The position numbers were made by a program, and so were the translations under genes. Positions 1 through 6,551 of a stretch of 32,674 nucleotides of DNA are shown here, in pieces. Within the stretch, counting starts at the first letter, position 1. Each line of letters opens with the position of its first letter. The stretch is from Shewanella chilikensis (GTDB taxonomy: Bacteria > Pseudomonadota > Gammaproteobacteria > Enterobacterales > Shewanellaceae), in the NCBI RefSeq assembly GCF_002836945.1, contig NZ_NIJM01000046.1, forward strand, positions 1 through 32,674, read 5' to 3'. Under the pieces are notes generated by a model. That model did no database searches. It saw only the letters and a program-made list of their open reading frames with translations, and was not told the origin of the DNA.

Positions 1-366
1 TATGCTCGTAACTGCGCCCAGACAGTGCATCTTCACCACACAAAAATGCCCGTCTAACGCAACGGTTAATCACGTGGTAAAAGGGCGTACTTTCAGCATC
101 TATCAACTGGCGGCGGGCTGTGGTCATAACCAACCTCGACTGAGCTTTGATAGGTATTTCAAAGTCTATTCAAGGCTGTGCGAAACATCAAAAAGATATG
201 GATTTCCTGTATTTCAGCCCTGTATTTCATACTGTATTTCTTTCTTGACTCGCGTTGCAGGTTTGTGTTTTATATTTGATTTATTAAGCATGTCACAAAA
301 TAGTTTTATGGCGTGATAGTCACTATATTAAATTGTCTTGATATAAAGTGAGCACAGGGGTCTGGT
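1..366. other. Region upstream of the microcin cluster, no recognisable gene
   Basis: I recognise no protein family in this stretch. An open frame runs across much of it, but its translation is rich in Cys and Phe, has no recognisable motif, starts at the very edge of the window and has no visible ribosome-binding site, so I do not call it a gene. The last ~120 bases are AT-rich and probably carry the promoter of the export genes that start at 367. Confidence 0.5.
245..273 (+). promoter_or_regulatory. Possible sigma70 promoter for the microcin export operon
   Basis: TTGACT (245-250, five of six to consensus) is followed after 17 bases by TTTTAT (268-273, four of six). This would start transcription near 280 and leave a leader of about 87 nt before the HlyD gene. 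Seen by eye only; AT-rich DNA gives such matches by chance. Confidence 0.3.
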
Positions 367-1614
367 ATGTCTAGCTTATTCAGAAAACAGGCCGTTGAGG
401 CGCAAAAACAAAAGCTACATGGCGATATATCGCTTGCACAGCCCCTGTCTATTTACAATTCTGCGTTTATTATTTTTGTCGTTGTTACGGCTATAGCTGT
501 ATTTCTCTCTTGTTCCCACTATGCCAGAAAGGAAACCGTTCGAGGGTATTTGGTTCCTAATAAGGGGCTTATTAAGACATTCGCCAATCGTAGCGGTAAC
601 GTTGAGAAACTACACGTGTCAGAGGGAGCGCTAGTTCAAGAAGGAGACCCTTTAGTGACTATCGTTTTCAGACGCAGTATGACCTCCGGTGAAGAACTCA
701 GTGAGTCTTTAATTGGCGAACTGAAACAACAGTTAGACTTGCTCGAGGCTGAACGAGTAGTCAACCAAAGAATGTTGGCAGATGAGTCTGTTAGGTTGAG
801 AACTGCGATTTCAGATAATCAAAGTTCACTCTCCGTCATTACTAATCTGGAGAAATTGCTTTCTGAAAAACTGTCGATGCAACTGTCTCAGCAAAATCAG
901 CATAAGAAGTTATATCAGGACGGTTTTCTTTCTGAGCTCGATTATCAGTCTCAGCAAGAGAAGCTTATCAATATTCGACAAGAAATAGAAAATGTTAAAT
1001 CCAATAAAGTAACCGTTTCTAGTCAGTTAAATGCGTCACAAGCTGAGCTTAAGCTGTTACCCTACCAGTACGCATTAAAAGAGAGTGAGATTAAAAGGCG
1101 TCGCTCAGACCTTCAACGTCAAGTCGATGAAACTGAAAATAATTATCGCTATGTTATCCGCGCTGCAGAAGCGGGAACGGTTGCCGCAATACAAATAGTT
1201 GATGGAGAGTTTATTGCGACAAATCGCCCGTTAATGAGCCTTATCCCTCAGGGCGCAGAGCTGGTCGCAGAGTTACTATTACCTACTCGTAGTGCCGGCT
1301 TTATTAGAGAGGGGGATGAGGCAAGATTACGCTTCGATGCCTTTCCTTATCAGCGGTTTGGATTCCTTGAAAGCCATATTTCTCGCATTGACAAGGCGTT
1401 ATTGCTCGATGGCGAAGCCAGAGTACCAGTTAATTTGTCAGAACCTGTTTACCGTATTCGGACCCAGTTGTCTAAGCAGGATATGCTGGCTTATGGAGAA
1501 GCGTTTCCGCTAAAAAGTGGCATGTTGCTTGAGGCTGACATTGTGCTCGATAGGCGAAGCTTACTCGATTGGCTGCTTGACCCTATATACAGTCTGAAAG
1601 GTAGGGTCGGCTGA
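367..1614 (+). CDS. HlyD/CvaA-type membrane fusion protein (microcin secretion)
   Basis: Periplasmic adaptor of a type I secretion system, expected to link the inner-membrane ABC exporter encoded next to an outer-membrane TolC channel. The 415-aa product has a short cytoplasmic N-terminus, one membrane helix at about residues 31-50, a lipoyl-like segment at about 67-100, a long heptad-rich Q/E/L/S coiled coil at about 100-235, and a beta-rich C-terminal part with the returning lipoyl half. That is the family's usual layout and length. The start is the ATG at 367, six bases after AGGGG. The stop overlaps the next start (TGATG), so the two are translationally coupled. Pairing with a C39 exporter and leader peptides points to CvaA-like bacteriocin export, not RTX-toxin export. 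No tolC gene lies in the window, so the channel is presumably chromosomal (inference). Confidence 0.93.
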   Translation: MSSLFRKQAVEAQKQKLHGDISLAQPLSIYNSAFIIFVVVTAIAVFLSCSHYARKETVRGYLVPNKGLIKTFANRSGNVEKLHVSEGALVQEGDPLVTIVFRRSMTSGEELSESLIGELKQQLDLLEAERVVNQRMLADESVRLRTAISDNQSSLSVITNLEKLLSEKLSMQLSQQNQHKKLYQDGFLSELDYQSQQEKLINIRQEIENVKSNKVTVSSQLNASQAELKLLPYQYALKESEIKRRRSDLQRQVDETENNYRYVIRAAEAGTVAAIQIVDGEFIATNRPLMSLIPQGAELVAELLLPTRSAGFIREGDEARLRFDAFPYQRFGFLESHISRIDKALLLDGEARVPVNLSEPVYRIRTQLSKQDMLAYGEAFPLKSGMLLEADIVLDRRSLLDWLLDPIYSLKGRVG

Positions 1615-3776
1615 TGAATGCTTCTACAGATATGACTACTGAATCCTCTCCAATTGAACTGTTGGAATTTTCAGGTAAGAAACGCGTGCCGCTTATATTG
1701 CAGGCGGAAATGGCTGAATGTGGTTTGGCTTGTATCGCCATGGTTGCTAGCTTTTATGGCCACAAACTCGATATGGCAGCGTTAAGGAAGCGTTTTAGTG
1801 CGGATTTAAAGGGGATGAATCTGCAACAAATGATTGTCCTCAGTGACAGCATAGGGCTTGCGAGTCGCGCGCTGAAGTGCCCGATAGAAGAAGTCGGTAA
1901 ACTCACATTACCTTGTGTGCTGCATTGGGACATGAATCACTTTGTGGTGTTGACCGGGGTGACTAAGTCCGGGGTGAGCATCAATGACCCTGCTTTTGGG
2001 AAAAAGACACTTACCTTTAATGAGTTTGCCGAGCATTTCACAGGCATTGCGCTAGAGTTGACCCCAACCAAAGGGTTTGAGCAGGCTGATGAACGCCAGC
2101 AGATGCACTTGTCGCAACTCTGGAGCAAGATGACTGGGTTAGGACGAGCATTAACGACCCTTTTCGTGTTGTCATTATTGTTACAAGTCTTTGCGCTGGT
2201 CACGCCTTATTACATGCAGTGGGTGGTTGATGAAGTGCTCATTAGCCAAGATAAACCATTACTCATAGTGCTGGCAGTAGGTTTCGGATTACTTGTGGCT
2301 ATCAACGTAATTACCACTAGCGTGCGTAGTTGGTTGGTTTTGCGTGTATCGAGCCTGCTCAATATGCAGATGGGGGTCAATTTATTGCGTCACCTGCTTA
2401 GACTGCCCATGAGTTATTTTGAAAAGCGCCATGTTGGTGATTTGGTTTCGCGGTTTGGTTCACTTGCCCAGGTGCGAGAGCGTTTAACTACAGGTTTAGT
2501 TGAAACGGTTGTCGATGGTGTCATGTCAATAGCCGTGCTAGTGATGATGTTAATTTACAGTGTCAAGTTGACATTAGTTGTTGTTGCAGCAATTTTACTT
2601 TACGCCTTATTGAGGTTTGCGCTTTATCGGCCACTACACCGCGCAACCGAAGAATCCATACAATCGAGCGCCAAAGAGCAAACGAATTTCTTAGAGAACA
2701 TTCGCGGCATACAAACCATTAAACTGTTTACCTGCGAGCCCCAGCGCCAAAGCTTATGGCAAAACCGTTACAGCGAAGTGATTAATGCAGATATCCGTTT
2801 GGGTAAACTCAAAATCAGCTTCGACGCCATGAACAAGCTGTTGTTTGGTGTGGAGAACATCATTGTGGTTTACCTGGCGGCGACGATAGTGATGAGCGGT
2901 GGCTTAACAATCGGTATGGTGCTGGCCTTTATCGCCTATAAGAATCAGCTAACGGAGCGTGTTGCGAGTCTGATTGAACAACTTATTTTGTTTCGCATGC
3001 TGCGTTTACACCTCGACCGTATCTCCGACATTGCGCTGCACGAACAGGAAGCAAATAGGGAGAGCATTACTTCCCTCAACCAGGTGACAGGACAGTTAAC
3101 GCTTGAGCGGGTGAGTTTCCGATACGCACCAAATGAGCCCTGTGTCATCGATGATGTGTCGGTAACCATTAATGCCAATGAATCCGTTGCCATCGTGGGG
3201 GAGTCGGGTTGTGGCAAGACAACGTTAGTAAAGCTAATGCTTGGGCTGTTGACCCCGACACAAGGGCGAATTTTGCTGGATGGGCAAGACATTACCCAAG
3301 TTGGATTAGTCACCTATCGCAAACAGGTTGCCGCGGTCATGCAAGACGATACCCTGCTATCGGGCTCTATCGCAGACAATCTTACCTTCTTTGACCCCGA
3401 GCCTAACTACTTGCGTATGCAGCAGTGCGCACAAATGGCCGCCATTGATGCCGACATCAGTAAAATGACCATGGGGTATAACACCTTGGTGGGGGATATG
3501 GGCAACCAGTTCTCCGGCGGGCAAGTACAGCGCCTGTTGCTTGCCAGAGCCCTGTATCAGCAACCGAGCCTGCTGTTTATGGATGAGGCCACCAGTCATC
3601 TCGATGTTAATAACGAAGCAAGAATTAGCGAGCAGATAAAACATCTCGACATGACGCGCATTATCATTGCCCACCGGCCGGAAACTATCAAGCAGGCTCA
3701 GCGAGTAATGGTTATGCATCAAGGCAAAGTCTACACACAAGATGAAATGCAGCAGTTGATGGGAGTGGTGCAGTAA
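1614..3776 (+). CDS. C39-peptidase ABC exporter (CvaB-like bacteriocin-processing transporter)
   Basis: Inner-membrane exporter that removes double-glycine leaders and pumps the mature peptide out using ATP. The 720-aa product has the full three-part architecture. An N-terminal C39 cysteine peptidase occupies roughly residues 25-150: catalytic Cys36 lies in ECGLAC, His in HWDMNHFVVL and Asp in NDPAFG. A six-helix membrane domain follows (about 180-460). The nucleotide-binding domain has Walker A GESGCGKTT near residue 532, signature SGGQVQRLLLARAL, Walker B LLFMDEATSHLD and H-loop IIIAHRP. All catalytic residues I looked for are present, so it should process leaders and not be a degenerate C39-like exporter. 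The ATG at 1614 overlaps the HlyD stop; a second ATG lies at 1618. The three leader-peptide genes 200 bases downstream are its obvious substrates. Confidence 0.95.
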   Translation: MNASTDMTTESSPIELLEFSGKKRVPLILQAEMAECGLACIAMVASFYGHKLDMAALRKRFSADLKGMNLQQMIVLSDSIGLASRALKCPIEEVGKLTLPCVLHWDMNHFVVLTGVTKSGVSINDPAFGKKTLTFNEFAEHFTGIALELTPTKGFEQADERQQMHLSQLWSKMTGLGRALTTLFVLSLLLQVFALVTPYYMQWVVDEVLISQDKPLLIVLAVGFGLLVAINVITTSVRSWLVLRVSSLLNMQMGVNLLRHLLRLPMSYFEKRHVGDLVSRFGSLAQVRERLTTGLVETVVDGVMSIAVLVMMLIYSVKLTLVVVAAILLYALLRFALYRPLHRATEESIQSSAKEQTNFLENIRGIQTIKLFTCEPQRQSLWQNRYSEVINADIRLGKLKISFDAMNKLLFGVENIIVVYLAATIVMSGGLTIGMVLAFIAYKNQLTERVASLIEQLILFRMLRLHLDRISDIALHEQEANRESITSLNQVTGQLTLERVSFRYAPNEPCVIDDVSVTINANESVAIVGESGCGKTTLVKLMLGLLTPTQGRILLDGQDITQVGLVTYRKQVAAVMQDDTLLSGSIADNLTFFDPEPNYLRMQQCAQMAAIDADISKMTMGYNTLVGDMGNQFSGGQVQRLLLARALYQQPSLLFMDEATSHLDVNNEARISEQIKHLDMTRIIIAHRPETIKQAQRVMVMHQGKVYTQDEMQQLMGVVQ

Positions 3777-3981
3777 AGCAGTCAATTGATAAAAAGGATT
3801 TTAACTGGTGAAGTATGACGTTCAAAAATAACGTGCTATTTCAAAAGTTAAAAACAAGGGCGCGGCAACTTTAGCCGGAAACCGCACCCTTGGTCAGTCG
3901 CTTAAAGCCAAATAAACCTAAAGGGTTCGTTTGAGCGCTTAGGCAAACATAACGTTAAGAGTTTAAATTAAGGAAGATATT
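3777..3981 (+). other. Leader region before the peptide genes, with an imperfect hairpin
   Basis: A 205-base gap separates the exporter from the first peptide gene. CAAGGGCGCGG at 3855-3865 can pair with CCGCACCCTTG at 3882-3892, ten of eleven positions with a C/A mismatch, around a 16-base loop. No T-run follows, so it is not a classical terminator. It could be an attenuator, a processing site or an mRNA-stabilising structure that lets peptides be made in excess over the exporter. A promoter for the peptides may also lie here, but I see no convincing one. Confidence 0.4.
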
Positions 3982-4146
3982 ATGCAAGTATCAAAAATTG
4001 AAGAGCTAACAATGAATGAGATTGAGCAAGTGAATGGTGGTGCGGTACCCGTAATAGCCTGGGCTATTCTCGAAGGTGCTGCGGGTCTGGCTGGAATTTT
4101 TGGCGGTGGATGGGCTTTGGGGCACTATTTGTATAGTGATAAATAA
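3982..4146 (+). CDS. Double-glycine-leader peptide 1 (class II microcin/bacteriocin-like precursor)
   Basis: A 54-aa precursor. The 20-residue leader MQVSKIEELTMNEIEQVNGG carries the C39 recognition pattern Leu(-12), Glu(-8), Ile(-7), Val(-4), Gly-Gly(-2,-1), as in the colicin V leader. Cleavage would release a 34-residue core that is Ala/Gly/Trp-rich and hydrophobic, with two GxxxG helix-packing motifs (GIFGG and GWALG) and a polar tail YLYSDK. It has no cysteine, so no disulfides or lanthionines. AAGGAAG lies eight bases before the ATG. The C39 exporter upstream and two sister genes downstream make the assignment strong at system level; killing activity and target are inference. I do not recognise the core as a known bacteriocin. 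Confidence 0.85.
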   Translation: MQVSKIEELTMNEIEQVNGGAVPVIAWAILEGAAGLAGIFGGGWALGHYLYSDK

Positions 4147-4157
4147 GGAAGAATTTT

Positions 4158-4301
4158 ATGACTGAATTAAACAAAAGTGAAATAGTTAAAGTATCAGGTG
4201 GTTTTGCACCGGTGGTTGTCGCCGCAATGTGGTTAGGTCGCGCAGGAGCGGTGGCAGGTCTGGCTGCTTTTGGATACTATTTTTATAATCGAGAAAATTA
4301 A
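4158..4301 (+). CDS. Double-glycine-leader peptide 2 (class II microcin/bacteriocin-like precursor)
   Basis: A 47-aa precursor beginning 11 bases after the first peptide's stop, with its own AAGGAAG site. The 15-residue leader MTELNKSEIVKVSGG has the length and pattern of the colicin V leader: Leu(-12), Glu(-8), Ile(-7), Val(-4), Gly-Gly. The 32-residue core is hydrophobic and Ala/Gly/Val-rich, contains one GxxxG motif (GAVAG), and ends in an aromatic/polar stretch YYFYNREN, much like the YLY tail of peptide 1. No cysteine. The shared architecture suggests it acts with the other two peptides as a helix pair or trio in a target membrane, as class IIb two-peptide bacteriocins do (inference). 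Confidence 0.85.
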   Translation: MTELNKSEIVKVSGGFAPVVVAAMWLGRAGAVAGLAAFGYYFYNREN

Positions 4302-4314
4302 ATAGGAAAATAAT

Positions 4315-4461
4315 ATGCAAGAGTTAACTGCTAATGAGAAACTAGAAATTTCTGGTGGCATGGCATTCTTTGTTTACTTTGCAGCAGCTTATTTAGGAAC
4401 ATTTGCTGGTGCTGCTGGATTCGCTTACGGCGCTGTAGATGCAATGTCTGAGCAAAAGTAG
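4315..4461 (+). CDS. Double-glycine-leader peptide 3 (class II microcin/bacteriocin-like precursor)
   Basis: A 48-aa precursor starting 13 bases after peptide 2, with AGGA eight bases upstream of its ATG. Leader MQELTANEKLEISGG keeps Leu(-12), Glu(-8), Ile(-4) and Gly-Gly but has Lys at -7 where its sisters have Ile. The 33-residue core is rich in Ala, Phe and Tyr, has two GxxxG motifs (GTFAG and GFAYG) and ends with the acidic/polar tail AMSEQK. No cysteine. It is the last peptide gene before a perfect hairpin and the membrane-protein gene. The three leaders are more alike than the three cores, as expected for one exporter serving diversified peptides. Confidence 0.83.
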   Translation: MQELTANEKLEISGGMAFFVYFAAAYLGTFAGAAGFAYGAVDAMSEQK

Positions 4462-4466
4462 TAATT

Positions 4467-4486
4467 ATGCGGGCGTAGGCCCGCAT
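4467..4486 (+). terminator. Perfect 8-bp stem-loop between the peptide genes and the putative immunity gene
   Basis: ATGCGGGC (4467-4474) pairs perfectly with GCCCGCAT (4479-4486) around the loop GTAG. No T-run follows; the next bases run directly into the ribosome-binding site of the downstream gene. It may be a weak or partial terminator, or a 3' structure protecting the peptide mRNA, setting the ratio of peptides to downstream product. The structure is plain in the sequence; its role is inferred. Confidence 0.5.
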
Positions 4487-4504
4487 CTTAAAAGGAGGTC
4501 TGCC

Positions 4505-4756
4505 ATGATTAGCCGATTTTTTTTTGCTGTTGGTTTAATTTTAGCTTTCATGTGGTTTTTAGGGGTTAGTTCAAACTTTAAAAGTGAAGGTTATTTTATT
4601 TCAGACTCAGTTAGTACTGGTGGGAATATTTTGTTTTTTATTGCACCGGTATTGTCTTTTTTTTGTATCGCAAGACATTTTAAATATGGAGTCAAGGTGT
4701 TCGATATCTTTCTCTTGGTTATCTGTATTATTGCAATCACTTATATTTCCATATAA
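4505..4756 (+). CDS. Small three-helix membrane protein, candidate bacteriocin immunity protein
   Basis: An 83-aa hydrophobic protein I cannot place in a family. Membrane helices are apparent at about residues 4-22, 41-57 and 65-82, with a short polar loop (SSNFKSEGYFISDS) between the first two. It lacks a double-glycine leader, so it is not another exported peptide. The start is the ATG at 4505, preceded at six bases by a near-perfect AAAAGGAGG; the frame extends upstream, but that part lies across the hairpin. Position is the main clue: many class II microcin and bacteriocin operons place a small integral membrane immunity protein next to the structural genes. Only one such gene serves three peptides here, consistent with the peptides acting as one multi-part toxin. 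Function is inferred. Confidence 0.7.
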   Translation: MISRFFFAVGLILAFMWFLGVSSNFKSEGYFISDSVSTGGNILFFIAPVLSFFCIARHFKYGVKVFDIFLLVICIIAITYISI

Positions 4757-4889
4757 GAGTTAAGAACGTGGCGGTTTTTATATTCTTTAATTGCAACCAT
4801 TCAGCACAATAAAAATATTATGCCTTTTCACAATTTTCACAATTGAACTAAACTGTATGTATAAACAGTGCCATTTAGTGAGAATTGTG

Positions 4890-5250
4890 ATGAAAACTTC
4901 AGAAATTAGCTTTTTAGAATGGGAAAAAACTATTTCAAACTGACGAAGATTGCTTGAATTACTTAAAAAATTAACGCTGACCGAATGGCTTTGTTTACCC
5001 CCACTGTTGGCATCACAAAGGGTGCCAACTAAAGTGTAGAGAGCACATTCAGTGCAACAACTGTAGAAAGCAAGTATCGGTTACATCTGGCACGTTATTC
5101 CATAGTACTAACTTGCCGTTATCTAAATGGTTTTTAGCTATTTACTTTGTTGGCTCCGACAAAGGTAGCATTTCAACATTGAGACTAAGCAAGCTAATAG
5201 ATGTTAATTGGAAGACAGCTAAATAGCTATATAGACACCTCTCCGATGCA
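4890..5250 (+). pseudogene. IS1595-family transposase relic (N-terminal part, frameshifted)
   Basis: Pieces of an IS1595-type transposase can be read by switching frame. The ATG at 4890 gives MKTSEISFLEWEK. A shift gives LFQTDEDCLNYLKKL. A further shift gives CNNCRKQVSVTSGTLF (half of the zinc ribbon), then PLSKWFLAIYFVGSDKGSIS, a helix-turn-helix stretch and YRHLSDA, with a TAG inside. The catalytic DDN/K part is missing. It is a dead remnant lying between the microcin cluster and the IS5 element. About 175 bases after it, up to 5425, hold nothing I recognise. Confidence 0.75.
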
Positions 5251-5425
5251 AGCACCGGCAGGTTTCTTTCTGACAAAGTAGCCACACACATATATCCGGC
5301 TTCGTGAGCCCTGATGAACATCCGCACTCTCTGTCCTCATTAGTGCCATGGCTTTTAGCAGCCCAGCTATTTGTCAGGTTCACAGAGAGTCGGTTCTACC
5401 TGTCAGCACATCAACTCTTTGGACT

Positions 5426-6478
5426 GGCGTTGTTGCCTAAATAAGCGGAACCTTTTTCGCTTTCCATGATCTGATCTTGCATAACAGGTCTTCGGTCAGT
5501 TTCATGGGTAAGTCAGAACGCAATATCACCAACTGGAAGCAATACAATCAGGCATTAGTCAACCGTGGTTCGGTTACCTTCTGGCTGGACGAGGCAGCGG
5601 TTAACGCTTGGCATTGCACAAAGCATCACGGCGGTCGTGGCCGTGGCTTTCAATTCAGCGACACCGCCATCGAAACCGCCTTGATGCTCAAAGGGATTTT
5701 TAAGCTGTCATTACGTGCGACCGAAGGGTTCATCAACTCCCTGTTTCAGCTGATGAAAATACCGTTAATTGCTCCAGACTACAGCTGTATCAGTAAACGC
5801 GCCAAGACGGTGAACGTCAAGTACCGCAATCCCTCAAGAGGTGCGGTAGCGCATGTTGTCGTCGATGCCACAGGCCTCAAAGTGTATGGCGAAGGTGAAT
5901 GGAAAATGCGTAAGCATGGCAAAGAAAAACGTCGGGTTTGGCGCAAGCTTCATTTGGTTATCGATGCCGCTACACATGAAATTATCGGTGCGCAAACAAG
6001 CCTTGAAACTGTAGCAGATAATGAAGTACTTCCAGCGTTACTGGCTCCCCTAAGACGCAAGCTTAGACAAGTCTCCGCTGACGGGGCTTACGATACCAAA
6101 GCTTGTTATAAATTATTGCGACGAAAGCAGGCGAAGCCAACGATTCCACCTCGCTCAAATGCCGGATACTGGGAACCAGGGCATCCTCGAAATGAAGCTG
6201 TGGATGCACTTAAGGCCGGAGAGTTGAAGCAATGGAAATTGATGAATCACTACCATCAGCGTTCCCTATCTGAGACCGCCATGTATCGCTACAAATAACT
6301 CATTAGCGCCAAATTAAGTTTGCGTGACTATAACGGGCAAGTGGGTGAGGCATTGGCTGGGGTTAAGGCATTAAACAAAGTCATAAGACTGGGTATGCCT
6401 GTTCGCCAGAAAATCTCGTAAAGCAGCTGAAAGCCTAGGGGCAGTTGCGTTCAAGCGAATGATTTGATCAACAACGCC
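5426..6478 (+). mobile_element. IS5-family element (IS903-like group), 1053 bp
   Basis: Bounded by inverted repeats: the left end begins GGCGTTGTTGCCTAAAT at 5426, and the right end GATTTGATCAACAACGCC finishes at 6478, so both outer ends read GGCGTTGTTG. It contains one transposase reading frame. The nine bases outside each end differ (CTTTGGACT against GCCTAGCTC) and no four-base duplication is visible, so the element no longer has its original flanks. The right end abuts the nineteenth codon of hsdR exactly. Confidence 0.88.
5504..6421 (+). pseudogene. IS5-family transposase with in-frame nonsense codon
   Basis: DDE transposase of the IS903-like IS5 group, starting at the ATG at 5504 (MGKSERNITNWKQYNQAL). 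The first two catalytic Asp are in VVVDATGLKVYG and SADGAYDTKA; the Glu and its basic partner are in RSLSETAMYRYK. A TAA at 6296-6298 follows directly. The same frame then continues without interruption through LISAKLSLRDYNGQVGEALA to ALNKVIRLGMPVRQKIS and a second TAA at 6419-6421, the normal C-terminal block of this group. A CAA-to-TAA change is the simplest explanation. The truncated 264-aa product keeps all catalytic residues but loses about 40 residues; whether it is active is unknown. Confidence 0.88.
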
Positions 6479-6535
6479 GCCTAGCTCTTTAAACCAATCG
6501 AGGCATTGTTGTTCTAGTTGGTCTTCAGTAATCAT
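6479..6535 (-). pseudogene. hsdR: hsdR 5' fragment (type I restriction subunit), cut after codon 19
   Basis: From the ATG at 6535 the minus strand reads MITEDQLEQQCLDWFKELG, 19 codons matching the very N-terminus of type I restriction endonuclease R subunits, and then runs straight into the inverted repeat of the IS5 element. The nuclease and translocase domains are missing. The fragment begins 16 bases after the stop of the HrgA-like gene, which shows that this operon once ended in hsdR. The remainder is not in the window. Confidence 0.82.
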
Positions 6536-6551
6536 TAAGCCTTTATCCTTA

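Noticed and set aside
2..316. Open frame at the left edge encoding 104 residues
   Set aside because: No recognisable motif, no ribosome-binding site, odd composition, and it starts at the window edge; probably chance or part of an older relic.
3819..3878. Possible 19-codon leader peptide (MTFKNNVLF...) overlapping the hairpin before the microcin genes
   Set aside because: No run of regulatory codons, a weak ribosome-binding site and no T-run after the hairpin, so attenuation control is not supported.
4439..4504. Longer start for the immunity candidate at 4439
   Set aside because: It would overlap the third peptide gene and run through the hairpin; the strong AAAAGGAGG site points to the ATG at 4505.
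5142..5327. Minus-strand open frame of 61 codons
   Set aside because: It is the antisense of the IS1595 relic, whose plus-strand reading gives clear family motifs.
5417..6487. Target-site duplication around the first IS5 element
   Set aside because: The nine bases on each side differ (CTTTGGACT against GCCTAGCTC) and no shorter match is convincing.
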